A stretch of 64,000 nucleotides of DNA. Source: Apostichopus japonicus. Lineage: Eukaryota > Echinodermata > Holothuroidea > Aspidochirotida > Stichopodidae. How positions within the stretch are numbered: position 1 is the stretch's first letter; each line of letters begins with the position of its first letter. Both the position numbers and the translations under genes were made by a program. Positions 24,801 to 37,257 of the stretch are shown piece after piece. Under the pieces are notes generated by a model. The model was not told the DNA's origin, did not search any database, and saw nothing but the letters and a program-made list of their open reading frames with translations. The stretch spans positions 3,107,001 through 3,171,000 of the forward strand of contig NC_092562.1 in the NCBI RefSeq assembly GCF_037975245.1, written 5' to 3'.

Positions 24801-26145
24801 GTTACTGCAAAGGTTCCAGTGACCTCAAATGACCTCTGCATGTATAACTTGTACATGGTATCAATAGCCTTGCAATAAATTGTGTGGAACTTTAACGTGA
24901 TGGCATGAGCTGTAGTTTAATATAAGGCAATATGAAGTATGTCTTTGTTGAACCGAAAACTGTTTTCGTTGCTCAACTTGTGCGGAGCTGTAGGTTCTCT
25001 CATAGCCAGGGCTCATTTTGAAGAAAATGTTAAGGTTGTCCTTCCGACAACCTCGCCGTCATATTTGGTTGTCCGAAGGATTGTTTGGTTGTACAATGAA
25101 AGCACCAACATATACTACTGGAGTTGCTGGTCGTGGTACTTTGCACGCATCGTGTGCACTGAAGTTACTGGATATGTGCCCATGGACTATTAAATATGTT
25201 ATAGTTACGTACGTCCTGCAATTTTCAAACACTTTGGTGCTTTAAAATAGAGCACCTTGCGCGAGAGCCGTACGTAATTTATACCACAAGGTATCAATTT
25301 AGCTTTGTAGGTAAGTACCGTAACGTTAGGCTACGCAGGCCAGGTATATTGGCCTTAGTGAGTAGTCTTACTTTTAGTCAGGGACGCAAAAGCTTCAAAT
25401 TGCTTCCTCCTTCATTTTGGGGTAAACAAACCTCAAGTACACACATTTACAGCTAGGCCTATGACAAACATAACAAGTTTTTGAATGAATATCTTTCTTT
25501 CTTTTCAACAACCACAACTTTTTCTTGAAAGAACCAAAATTCCAGTCCTTGCACAGATGACTGAATTTGTTTGAAAACAAATCAATCATAACAATCAACG
25601 CAAGTACTTTGTTAACAACAATTCCATTACAGACTTTTTCATGCTAAAAGTAGTCAATGGTGGTTTCTAAATTTCTTGTGATTTGATTGGCTAAAAGCCC
25701 ATGTCATTGTCTACAATCATTCGGGCATCTATAGTTCTCAATAAACACAAAGGGTGTTGTTTAAATGCAACTACAAGTACCGCTCACGTATAACTGGACC
25801 TGTGTACGCGCACATATAGTGCAACCGTGTATAAACTCGTTGACAAGAAAATTGCCACGTAGACGCCGCGTAGACACCTCGTATACTCTCTGTGCGAGTT
25901 TATACGCAGGAAATGCTATTGTGGTGGCACACTCCTATTAGAGTCTATATCCATCCGCCCGATTGTTCTCCTTCAGGAAAAGTGCCAAAAGCCTGTTGAC
26001 CTATTATCAATCATGATCTATTTTTGTGGCTTGCGTGTGAAAGAGCATGATTAGAAGTACATGTGGTGACATCATTGGGTCAATTGAGGCAATTCTAGAC
26101 CCCTTTAGTCCTCCCAGGAGCAGCATACGAAAATGGTTTACTACT
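21801..26145. other. Intergenic stretch, no gene recognised
   Basis: AT-rich sequence without convincing coding regions. Frames of up to 103 codons, for example at 22276, show no recognisable motif and have no splice context. An ATGAAGACAG followed by GTAAGT at 24119 could be a tiny first exon, but nothing downstream supports it. Confidence 0.5.
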
Positions 26146-26148
26146 GAG

Positions 26149-26530
26149 TTTAGTTTAGTTTAGTAGAAAAAAGGATCAGGAGGGACACGTAAGTCCCCAT
26201 CAAGGACCCTATAAAGAGAGGGAAAAAAACTGAAGACACAAACACTCAGACCCGATTACAATGCTTAAAGTGCTTGTCCAAAGCATTCTTAAACCCATTG
26301 ACACTACTTGCAAGTACAACTTTCTCAGGCAAACCATTCCACTCATTCACAACCCTATTAGAAAAAAAGTTATGCCGAATATTAATCCTACTATGCGACT
26401 TTTGAAGTTTAAGACAATGACCTCTAGTACAAGTACTGTTTGCAAACATGAAAAAGTCGGTAAAGGATAAATTGTCGAAACCATAGTGAAGAGGTTTACA
26501 AGTGACGTAAACTTTCGGATCGGATAGCAA
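26149..26530 (-). mobile_element. 3' end of a second CR1/jockey-type LINE
   Basis: On the minus strand the frame 26530-26246 carries TRGHCLKLQKSHSRINIRHN, then FFSNRVVNEWNGLPEKVV and FKNALDKHF. This is the usual C-terminal tail of CR1/jockey-type reverse transcriptase proteins. The element ends in a (CTAAA)n tail at about 26149-26164. Everything 5' of about 26530 is missing, as is usual for 5'-truncated LINEs. Confidence 0.8.
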
Positions 26531-26955
26531 AAAAAATCTACATGGTTATGATACTGAAATTGATGGTGCCATGAAAGGCCAACTTGTCAGCTATCTGGTG
26601 ATGGGTTGTGTTTAGCTAGTGAGAACTTTTATCTAGACTTAGAGACCACATTAATTTTGTGATTTAATGTGTAAGTCAATGGGGCTTTAATAGGCGTATG
26701 CTACCTTGTGCTAAATGAATAGGGATTGAAGTCGCCGAAAGAATTAGTGAGATGTTTGAAGCAGCCGTTTCTTACATCGTAGTTTAAGACGTGATATTCA
26801 CCTGGCGTGGAAGAGGACGTGGGTAAAGTGTTTGCCGGTATAGAACATATCTATTTTTAGTTCATTTGGTTTCTATTCACTATTTCTTTTCCCGCCTTTC
26901 TTCAGTTGCAGAGGTTATGTTCCACGGATGATAGTTTACTTTGAATAGTTGGGAA

Positions 26956-27129
26956 TGTAACAGGGTGGCCAGGATCCTGTACTCCTGTAAAGTAGGAGAG
27001 AACGATAACGTAGAGATTTGTCTTTAGGCGTTAGACAGCTACAAATTTATTATTGTCGCGCGCTCTCTAATAAGAAATACGTTACTTTATAGTTAATTTT
27101 TAAAGGGGTGATAAATAAACCCTGTTACA
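26956..27129 (-). mobile_element. Putative 3' LTR (174 bp) of a Ty3/gypsy-like element
   Basis: Its ends are the inverted pair TGTAACAGGG and CCCTGTTACA. Directly outside, on the minus strand, lies a purine-rich tract GAAGATGGGGAGAG ending at the TG, as expected for a polypurine tract beside a 3' LTR. It stands 750 bp from pol-like remnants of the same orientation. The LTR is short for the class. Confidence 0.65.
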
Positions 27130-27878
27130 CTCTCCCCATCTTCACAAGATGTCTTCCCGACATTGGAAAATGGCTGAGCACCGTAACATAGTCCAAGAAT
27201 ATAATATCTACTGCTACCTGTAACAATATATGAATTGAAATGATGGAAACACAATGTTAAATGATAATATGGTAAATGTTTGAAAAATGACTGCATTTAA
27301 GACCTCATACTTCAATGCATATGTAAGTACCTTTTTGTTTTGAAAACAAGTTCTCTCCATGGCAAACATATTGAATTTTCCTAGAGAAAATTTAGTAGTT
27401 ATACCTGTACATTAAATGTTGGGTTCCTCCTCCCTGCAGTCACGCTACATTAATAAAAACTCACCACTTGCGAGTATATGTGACAAATCTGGGAAGAAGT
27501 GAATATTACTACTTTCTGGTAATGATCAGCTCCCAATAAGATAAACTTCATAGTACGATCATTGATGATTTAGTACATTGGTAAAAGAAAAACACAAGTG
27601 TCAGTTTCCTCTCCTAGCTATATGAAATATTTAAATCAACACATCATATATTTTCTTCTACACCGTCACCCTTGTGTCCAACTATGAGATAGGTCAATTG
27701 TCATGCGGATCACAATAGTGACAGTTTCAATAAAATAGTGTTAATGTCGTTAATACTTTCCAGCAGTAAAACAGTAAAAACAATCGTTAACTGCCCCCCC
27801 CCCACTCCCCTATTGAAGATAGATGTATATGAGGCATCTTATAGTATCACACTACCATTTCCTGAAGCCTAGGATACC

Positions 27879-28710
27879 TCAAAGTTCTGTCCTCTCATAG
27901 CCGACGGATGTAAGTAAGTAACTGGACCAGACCAATGTGGTTGCCTGGGTGTTGGCGGATAGTACCATGCAACATTCTGGGTGTACAGAGAGAGGATCAC
28001 CCAATACACTGTTAATTTGTGGGTGTAGCTGTTCGAATGACGGCACACCAAGATAGTCATAAGTGAGTATAGTCCTGGGTTCCCTTCTTCTGGATGGTCC
28101 CATCTGTTGTACAGGAGGTCCTACATCAGGTTCCTCATGGGGTACCAGATCAAGAACTGCTACCGCGTCTTACTCATATTGGTCATCTGCATCTCCGTCT
28201 AATGGTTGGTCAGTCGCATTTAGGGGTGGATCATCTTGACTGGGAGATGGTCATCTTGAACTGCGAGTTATTCATCTTCATACAGAGGTTAACCATTTTC
28301 TCTAGTGGCAACATTCCTTCAGAGGCACCACCCGTGTCTGTCTGGTTTTCCACATGTGGCATATATATATGAGTTGTCATCACTGGATTCGTCATCAGAT
28401 TCAATCATAACTTGGCATTGATCTGAGTGATCCTTTGATTTCACTCTTTTTGTCTTCGTCTTAATAGTTGGTTCATCAAGTGGCAATGAGTCACATGGGA
28501 GTAAGAGATTTCTGTGAAGTGTCCTCTTCTTTCCGTGTCCACTTTCAGGTCTCAGTTTATACACCGGGATTCAGGTTGCAGTTGATTTGTCACAACATGG
28601 ACATGTTTTTCCCAGTAAGGCCTTAACTTAGCAGGACATGACATAATATCAACTACCGTCTCCAGCACTTCATACGATAACTTGTCAATTAAACATTTTG
28701 CAGAAAATTG
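27879..28710 (-). pseudogene. Decayed Ty3/gypsy pol C-terminus
   Basis: Minus-strand pieces in different frames match the region after the integrase in gypsy elements. Near 28700-28580 a YWEKHVHVV segment is seen, at 28564-28470 the YKLRPESGHGKKRTLHRN and LLLPCDSLP segments, and at about 28085-28030 PSRRREPRTILTYD. Frameshifts and stops separate them, so this is a dead copy. The 3' LTR candidate lies at 26956-27129 in the right order. Confidence 0.7.
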
Positions 28711-30418
28711 TTCAATTGCTCAGTGAAAGCAAATGAGCAATCCAAAAATTTTCTGATTTTCATTTTCTTATATTATCATGTTATCTAAACAAGATATTAT
28801 CATGTTATCTAAACAATTTACTGAAAATGTTGACTTATTGGGGAAAGTGTGCATATGTTGATGGCACTTTTAGGCTTCCGTATGTTTCAGAGGCACTCGA
28901 AAATGTTTACGCCAAACCACAGATAAAGTTATCAAGATGCGATACTCGACCATCAATGTAGTATATGAGCAACAAGTCCCTAGAACCGCTGCTGTGCGGA
29001 TCATAGCGAACTTTGACCTTTTAGCTACGCCAGATGTTTAACGTTTTGATTCTTATAGTCTGATCAAAACATTAGCTTCCTCTGAACCCAGAACAGAATT
29101 AGCTTCTCATGCATGTACAAAAACAGGAAAAACCGAGAGTTCAGAACTTCCAAATATAATCTTTAAAGATAGGAAACACAGTATACGCCATGACAAAAAT
29201 GTTTTCAATGTTGTTTTAATACAGGTGATAGTTAAAAAGCTGCGTGAATGGCTGATAATGCGGTCATACCACAACCTCTAAAAAAGAGTTGGAAACTTTC
29301 TGCGCTTCTTTTCTCCGTAAAGACAAAATGTAAATAAGTGACAAGGAAGTCATTATCATTAGCAAGGTCTTGAAAGAGAAAAAAAAGACAATGGAAACCA
29401 AGGTCACCTTCATGGTTATTGGTTATGAATTACATCAAGGGTTTTACTTAATATTTCAAAATCTGTCTAGGACATATCCTCTGGTTGGCCGAACTTCGCA
29501 GAGCAAAAATATCAGTGGTTTACATGGTGGTCAGGGGGAGGGGAGGTTGGTGTGAAAATGGATCTGAATGTAAAAGGTAGAATTTTCCATGCTATGTTCA
29601 ATACAATTTAAATTTATTTTTTGTCATATACACAAAAAGTAAATAGTTAGTAACAGAATATGACAGTAAGTACACACGATGAACACCAAAACAAAATAAA
29701 AAAATGAAACGAAGCAAAGCAAAGGAAAATGAAACGAAACGAAACAAAGGAAAATGAAACGATACGAAATGAAACAAAGGTTAGTCATCAAACTAGTGGC
29801 CACGAGGATAGCACACTGGAAGAAAATATACAAATATGAAACAAGAAATCATAGAAAAGGAAATTAGCTTACACTTAATCAAACTTAACATCAGAGTCAA
29901 TGTAAAAGATTATTCGGGATATATTTTGTCTTGCCTATGTTACCAAAGGAGTGTGGCGCTAGGCAGTATAAATATGAGATTCGCTTAAAGGCATTGAAGA
30001 CTCCCTCCAAACCGCGTGCCGCCCTCTGAGAAAAGTTAACTTTCCGGTGCTTGCAAGTGAAGTTGTTTTCTTCTTGTCGCTATAAAATACAGACAGTAAT
30101 GAAACGTGGTACCTTGTTATCTTTTATTTGGACCTGAGATCAGGGAGTTCCATAACAACTCCCTGCTGATATGTACATCGCTTCTATGTAAACTGTGTTG
30201 TGGGTATTGACCGTTGCTGTATGTATTGACTGTACAATAGTGTCTAATTACCGACGGTAGAAAGCTGTGTGTGTATTTTCTGGGATCGATGGTGGTGTCT
30301 AACGTTTCTGTTACACCTAATTCGAAACTAGGTCAGATTACCGGCATCAGACGTTTCTTTGTGCACGAGTCTTAACTCCCTTTAAACTATTGTTTCTCTT
30401 ACGTAATTGATCAACAAG
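28711..30418. other. Intergenic stretch with simple repeats
   Basis: It contains a GAAACGAAAC-type simple repeat at 29700-29785, the hairpin at 30141-30165, and no clear reading frame. The final part is presumably intron or upstream sequence of the exon starting near 30419. Confidence 0.5.
30141..30165. repeat. Perfect 9-bp stem hairpin CAGGGAGTT/AACTCCCTG
   Basis: The two arms are separated by a 7-base loop CCATAAC. A second copy with a 7-bp stem and loop CCATAAT lies at 33094-33114. Two copies 3 kb apart suggest a small dispersed repeat. Confidence 0.6.
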
Positions 30419-31014
30419 AACGTTTAATGTATGCTACCCGGGATGCGCGTATTGATTTTATCATTCTGCGCCCATTCAGTTTGGCAATCGTAGGGCAACA
30501 GTATAATAGACAAAAAATAAAGATGTCAGGAACGAGGCTTGAAATGGAGGTGGTGGGGCGGGAGGGGTGGTGGGGCGGAGGGCGAGTGGTGGGGCCGGAC
30601 GGTACTTTTGTCATCTGGTATAATAATTGCGGGTTGGTTATGGCTTGTTTTAGGTGAATTGGAATCACCTTATTAAAATCTTATTTCTTAGTTATTTTAA
30701 TATAATATCGTAATTTCTGTCAACTTTATTTTAAGATTTTTCTGGTGCATAAAACAATGGTCCTTGAGATACTTTTCCGAAGACGCTTTACTTTACGTTG
30801 TTACTTTACCGTTTTGGAAAATCTTCTGTAATTATCTCTTTTGTGGAATTATTGAAATAGAGTGAATTCGGAATGATATTTTGTTTGTTGCAGAATTCCC
30901 GTTGGTCTTTGGAACCCTCCGGATTGCGCCCAGTCTTGTCCATATTGTGAGCATGGCGGGAAATGCGATGCAATTACTGGTATGTGTGTTTGTCCTCCAA
31001 CCTCTGTGAGAATG
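30419..31014 (+). CDS. Two exons of an EGF/laminin-type extracellular protein (partial)
   Basis: Exon one, about 30419-30653, ends in phase 2 (TTT AG, then GTGAAT). Exon two, 30894-31014, follows a TTGCAG acceptor, and its first base completes AGA, so the frame runs across the junction. Exon one encodes about 78 residues containing DARIDFIILRPF, then WWGGGRVVGPDGTFVIWYNN. Exon two encodes an EGF-like Cys pattern, DCAQSCPYCEHGGKCDAITG followed by MCVCPP, and ends at GTAAGA. Such modules occur in secreted or membrane receptors (Tie-like and other EGF-bearing proteins), but I cannot name the gene. No other exons were found nearby, so it may be a gene fragment. Confidence 0.55.
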
Positions 31015-31392
31015 GTAAGAAACATGATCGCTTTCCTTCTTTATAATTTGTGGTCTATATGACACTTAAAATTACAAACAAGAATATGTAAACAAACCTC
31101 AGAGAGAGAAAGAGAGGGCGGGGAGGGAGGGAGAGAAAACTGTTAGCAAACTACTTATCTACAATAAGCCTGTGTAGGTAGTAAATATGTAAAAAATTAG
31201 AAGGTCTGACGTTTCGATTCTATCACGATCTTTTTCGAAAGCTCACTGAAAATCTAACATTATTAAAATTAATGTAGAGGTAGGCTCTACCCCCATTATG
31301 CGCATGGTTTAGGTTGCATACTCTATTGGATTGTACTGCAGTTGTTATGCACGTGGAACATTGTACCTCCATTGTTTTATCATACACATATA

Positions 31393-31781
31393 CATAGGCG
31401 TAGGAGGCGGGGGGCTGGAGGGATGCAGCCCCCCCCCCAACCAAAAAATTGGGTGAAAATTTGGGCAATATGCTGAGAATTTTCGGGCACCTACTAACAG
31501 AAAAATAATTTGCAATGTGTATTTCAATGGTTAAATTGATATTATCATTATCATTATTACTGTAACAACTTCCCCAATAATTATCACCAATATGGAAGGG
31601 TAATAACACGGCATATGATTGTATGTTATTGGCATGCGATGTTATAACCGATGCATGCCTATATGATATATGCACATAAAAATGTTGAATGCGCGGAGCG
31701 CGCGATAAACTGTTTGGTTATATTTTTCGGGCAAGTCATTACAGCCCCCCCCCCCAATCAAGTTGGGCTCCTACGCCTATG
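31393..31781. mobile_element. hAT-like MITE, 389 bp
   Basis: The termini are CATAGGCGTAGGAGGC and GGGCTCCTACGCCTATG. Flanks CACATATA and CACACAGA look like an eroded 8-bp target duplication. Over its length it matches the reverse complement of 13404-13773. It contains poly-C tracts and GCGCGGAGCGCGCG but no gene. Confidence 0.85.
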
Positions 31782-31954
31782 CACACAGAACATTTATTTT
31801 GGAGACTAACGTCAGTTAACATGCAAAACATAGGCTGTAGGTTAACGATAAGACCATATCCGAAGGAAATCAATTCAAGCAGAGAGCAAAACACAAGGTC
31901 ATATCAAGGACGTCCAAAGTGACAAATAATACTTAACTAAACTATCATCATACT

Positions 31955-32324
31955 CAGTGGCGTAGGAAGGTACTTTTGAGTGGGGGGGGGGCTGAAGACT
32001 GATGGCCGGCCTGGGGGAGGGGTCTAAGGGGAGGGGGTGTCCCCCTCCCCTTTGGAATTTTTTGCATTTCCAGGTAGCCTCAGATGCAATTTGGTGCAAT
32101 ATAGCACACTTCAACGCCCACTTCATTTTGTAAACTTAATTTTGTATTTTCACCAGGCCTTAGATGCAATTTGGTGCTCCAAATGAGATTTTTTTTCTCA
32201 TTTGGAAATGAAAAAGGGGTTTTCTGACTTGCGAAGCGGGGGGCGGAATGATACTTCCGCCCCTCCACATTTTTCACTGGGGGGGGGGGCTGGCGCCCCC
32301 CAGCCCCCGGTTCCTACGCCCTTG
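31955..32324. mobile_element. hAT-like MITE, 370 bp, inserted in a Penelope-like remnant
   Basis: It begins CAGTGGCGTAGGAA and ends TTCCTACGCCCTTG, with a perfect 8-bp target duplication ATCATACT on both sides (31947-31954 and 32325-32332). G and C runs lie next to both termini. The right flank is the 3' part of a Penelope-like coding remnant, so this insertion is younger. Confidence 0.9.
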
Positions 32325-32332
32325 ATCATACT

Positions 32333-32990
32333 GCTACTCGGAGTTTCACGGGTACGGCTCGCGCACCGATCATCAGGCAACTGAACAACATAAGCTATCT
32401 CGGCTTCAGGCGTGTGTGTTTACGGTTAACATGGCGACAGTGCGATAACAGCTCTGTTCTTTTGTTGATGCATCTTTCTTTCGATTGTATTATGGCCAGC
32501 TTCTCTTCCGTGCATAGATTGCATGAACCTGATTCGCGTTGCTGTGTGTCGGATTTCTTCAATATGTTCCATTCAATAGTGTAGTCTCTCCCCTTGCTTT
32601 TCAGTGCCCAGATATGCTTGGATAGTTCTGTCTCCTTTTCATATTTTTTGTTGCGAAACGACTTCGTGTGGTGCGGTACCTAGATTTAAAGTCACCCCCG
32701 GTGAGCCCAACGTATGACCGCGAGTCGGAACCGGAAGTGACGGTAGCTTCGTACACAATTGAGTCGGCTAAGCACTCTCCATGCAGGGGGCAGGCTCCTT
32801 TATCTCTACAGTTGCAAGTTGTTCTGGCGTTGTGGGACTTGATGATGGAATCCATGTTTTTCATGCAACTGTATAGCTCACTTTCATGGTGTTTCTGCTG
32901 AAGATCTTTCTCAGCTTGAAGAAAAATTTGCAACTTTCAACTTTGTTTTTCTCCAAGATATTTTCCGTTGGGATCCAAATAAACCTCGCC
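32333..32990 (-). pseudogene. Penelope-like element, GIY-YIG endonuclease region (decayed)
   Basis: The minus strand carries SYSCMKNMDSIIKSHN-like sequence, a Cys/His stretch (TCNCRDKGACPLHGEC), then YEATVTSGSDSRSYVGLTGG, which is the GIY-YIG-type core, and FKSRYR. After a one-base frame break near 32670 it continues with TELSKHIWALKSKGRDYTIEW. This order is typical of the C-terminal endonuclease of Penelope-like retroelements. Another frame break lies near 32890. The reverse transcriptase part is absent. Confidence 0.82.
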
Positions 32991-34616
32991 CATAAATATG
33001 AATATTTAAACACTACGAACTTCATTGACCAATCGGCCTACGTAATACAACACCATGCTTGATTTGTGTACAGTCTATATGGCAGTTGTACCAGGGAGTT
33101 CCATAATAACTCCCACGTTGTACCAACGCAAAGTCTTGAATCTATTTTTAGCAACGGCTCATAACTAAACCTGCATCTCTGATTGGTTAAATTCAAACTA
33201 GTGGGTTTGGGAAACTGTATGCGATTAATTTTAACTGTGGAATTTGTCGTGGACACTGTTCTCATTATCTGCAAAAATCCTCAATTACTCGCCAATTAAC
33301 GTTGTTGGCAGGGAAAAACTTGGCTAATATCTTAGTTTGCTGTTTTGTGATTGTCTTTAACTTGCTGAATAATTAACCCATATTACTACACATATATACC
33401 CCTGCACAGTTTATTTACGTAGCCCTTTCATCTCCTAAGCTATCTCTACTTTCATTAAGTCTTTTTTTTCTTGTAAATCTCTTCATCGTTCATTGATCCA
33501 AATTTAAGTCTCTGTCCAGCTGTCTCAAGTTTGGTAGGTGTCCTTAATCTGTTTTCGTTTCACTTTGCCTTTGAAGGAGATCCTGCTAGGATCAAATCGC
33601 CAGGCCTTCTTAACGATTAAAGTCACCCTAAGCAGGCATTCAACAGTTAGATAAGCAGTTGACTAACAGTTTTTGCTCGTGCGCTCTCTCTCGCATTGAA
33701 GTCAACATATAAGTCAGTATAAAAAGAAAAAAGACGACCAAAACACAATCAACAACATTCCATTGGTATGAGTACGTGTACCTCAATGATCATGCATAAT
33801 AGATTTCCAAAATGGCCGCTGTGTAGTTGCCTACGTGATGAGTACGTACTGTATACAAGTGAGTATAGCCTCAATGGTCATGCATACTAGATTTCCAAAA
33901 TGCCAGCAATATAGTAGGCTACGTGTAAGACTACAATCACGCAGATGTACTACACAAAAGACTACATTGGCATCTCAATACGAGTATAGTTTTGTGAGTA
34001 TCAGGACATGATAGTTATACCGGATACTTTATCTTAACCAGGAATGGTAAAGTGTAAAAGGCAAATAAATGACAATGACAAACTACAATTTGAGGAATGC
34101 TGCAATAACTCCCAGATTCAGGATTGAACTTTATAGGAATTCTTTTGTTTATAGGGCGTCCATGTTCATACAACATGGTGCTCTAGAACCATTGTTGTGA
34201 TTTTGTTTTTCAGTGTTTTGTCTTGTATTTACTATTTTATATCTTTATCATAATTTTATTTATTTTTCTATTTAATAATTTGTACTGGAAATAAAGAATT
34301 GAAAGAATTATCATAATTTTATTTATTTTTCTATTTAATAATTTGTACTGGAAATAAAGAATTGAAAGAATTGAAAGCTTAAAGACAAATGTGACCTCCT
34401 CACCAAATATGCTAGACAGTCAAATAAAGGCTAGCTAACAGTGTATAGTTAACCACTCTGAGATATGTAAACCTTATCATTTCACACTCTCCACATTTGA
34501 AATATCAAACCTTACTTTTCAAATCATTTCAACAGACACTTTAGGTGCTATGAGCCGTGTAGTCCATTTCCATAAAGGTAACCAAAACTTAAATTATAAT
34601 GCCAACATCACATCAG
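32991..34616. other. Intergenic stretch
   Basis: No coding region is recognised. It contains a hairpin copy at 33094-33114, a local tandem duplication at about 34245-34375 (a 68-bp unit with TCATAATTTTATTTATTTTT occurs twice), and AT-rich sequence. Confidence 0.5.
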
Positions 34617-35289
34617 GCTATTTAGAAATGAAATATATCAGAATATCAGTCGTATCATATCAGACTTACATGTAGCGGGATATTATTAAGGAATTCTGAA
34701 AACCAAACCATTTATTACTGTTAGTTTATAGTGATCATCGATTCACACCTATCATATTCAGATGTTTATGTTAAGTATCTACTGCCAATACCCATAACCT
34801 AATGTGTCACAGCTCCAAGAGAAACAATAGTTAAGATGTGTAAGCTCATTGTCGTCACTTCTTAGACCAGTACTATTAAGTTTGTGAAATACTTTGTTTG
34901 AGGATATTATGTGCCTTTACCTTTATGCACTATTCTCTCTAAAGAAGAAAAATGCAAGCAGTGAAGCTGTTTTATCCGTTGTGACTATATTAATACTTCA
35001 TGAACTTCAGTATTCTAGAAATATTTGAACCTCTTGCAACATTGTGCATTTAGTACTTTTGTAAGTATTGCAGCATGAGCTATTATAGAGTCAAATAAAA
35101 AGTGAGTGTTTGCTTTATTTGATAAATAAAACTTTGTCAAACTTTTATATCAGTATTAAACGAGCTTCTTCAACTCTTTGTTCGGTTACTTGCCATAGGC
35201 AGGGAAGTAACCTATGCAGTCAAGTGGCCATGTGTGTCTGTTATGCCGTTGCTTTTAACATGATATCCAAGATCAATAACTTCTGCAGT

Positions 35290-35850
35290 TCTCTTATTTG
35301 GCAAGTGGCTTCCCCGTAATTAGTAAAAGAAACCTATTATTTTGGGTGGAGGTTCTCAAAAAGCTGTATCTCCAGAACCTGAACACCAAAGGGGCTCAGG
35401 CAAAGCATAGTCCAATAGCCTAATGTAGTGTAAAAGCTTAATACAATTTGGTGTAGGTCAGAGTTCATTTTAGGTCCCAGGGGGTCAAAACTTCAAATCT
35501 TTTAAACACAATATCTTCAGATAGGAAACTGTAATGGCTATCATATGTTGTATGTGGCTTCCCTATTATGAGTACAAGAAACAAATGAAGTACATCTACA
35601 AAAAAAAGGGTGAAAACTCATTATAAACTTTCGAGGATCCAGTAGGCGTAGGCGTGCCTTTAGTGGAGGTCAAAGGACACACTCTGTAAAACCTGAGAAA
35701 CACAATCCTTGTAAACACGAGTTCCCAAGTTACATCGCCTAGCTCATATTTGGCGTATCTTAAAGTAAGTACAAGAACCACATTAATTTGAGTGGAGGTC
35801 AAATGCCATTTGGGGTCAGCAGAGATCCAAATGTCAAAATATCAAATGGA
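35290..35850 (+). repeat. Degenerate ~160-bp GGTCA-bearing repeats, copy B
   Basis: Counterpart of 11815-12410, with units containing GTGGAGGTCAAAGG, GTGGAGGTCAAATG and GTAAACACGA. It is somewhat more eroded than copy A. Confidence 0.65.
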
Positions 35851-37257
35851 TCTCATCAAGTTCAGTTCTTTGTTGTAACAGTGAGTATGCAAAAATTTCC
35901 AAACCACAAATAATGTCCCTCTGTCATTCATTCACCGTTGTGGTGTTATGTCACATGATTCCCAGTCATCAAACCATGAAAGCACTGACTCAGTCTGTTT
36001 AGATTTATACTACACTCCATCTGCAGTATTTACTTCAACTGGGGTTATTAGATTGCAAATAACTATTGTGCTGAATCTGTTATGTACTAAAAGGCGAGCC
36101 TTCCGCTGGGAGGGTTTTCCCTATGGTTATAATTAAGTTAGCAAATAGCTTATATTATCTGATTTACACAACTTAATTGGGCAAAACAATCGTTAGCATG
36201 GAATCAAGTTCCTCACCTTTGTGCTATACATGTCACTTGACCAGTTTACACAATGACCCCTGACTAGTAGTTAAGTTAACACAAAATATAACAGCCTACG
36301 TGTAATTCCTTCCTATAATTTCTTCATTTTTTCTCATTTACTAAACATTAATTTTATCACACTTTATTTCTTTGTGTGTGTGTGTGTGTTGAAAGCCGAC
36401 ATACATTAGGTAGTTGCAACGCTATGTCTCACATTACAAGGTTGTGATTTTAACAAGTTATATTTGGTGAATCAAACCAGGTGAACAGAGATGTGAAGAT
36501 GGCTGCCTTTTGTTGATAATATACATATATGGCATTATTTACATGTACAGTATAATCAAAATACGGGTTCATACATTTGGTTCCTGTGCGTGTACGGTGA
36601 TATACTCAAAGATATTGCAAGCCATATGACTCACTATGGCAGGCGGCCACAATCGTTCACTAATAGAAAATGGTTTTATTTTCTGTTTTTGTTTGCTTTA
36701 CATATCACGCAAAGTATTCAACAAAGGCCATTGTTATTTATGATTGACTAGTTGCGACTGCACAAGGAAGATACAAGAAAGTGTTATTGCCAAAGGGCAC
36801 TTTGGTATAGACCTTGTAAACTTTGCCCGTTTCTTAACCTGACAACGACGCAAATGTGTTCCTTTCCGCAAAGCTTGCATCGTTGATTGTATATATATTT
36901 CCTTAACTTTGTGCAAAGTTCAGTCTAAAATCTCATCAATCTAATAAACAGCGCAAACGTTATTTGCATTGTTTGAAATGAAAAGCAAGCGTTCAGTGTT
37001 CATTGTAGAACCGATGTGAATCAAAAAGGTGTCGTTCTCTGGTTGTGTAGACTGTTGTGTTTCTGAACCTCTTTGTTAGTGACTACCATACCATACCGCC
37101 GTTGAGGTCACTGCATAATACCAAATGAGCCTAAGGTGACTACAGCAATACACTCCTAACCATTTGTGACTGCAACACCCATCTTAACCTAAAGCGTGAC
37201 TAAATCAAGTTAGTTTTTATCGAACCCCTCGTTGCTGCTATAATTTGGGAAACAAAT

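Noticed and set aside
24939-25245. Overlapping 84- and 75-codon frames
   Set aside because: Two frames over one stretch, no motif recognised, more likely a dispersed repeat than a gene.
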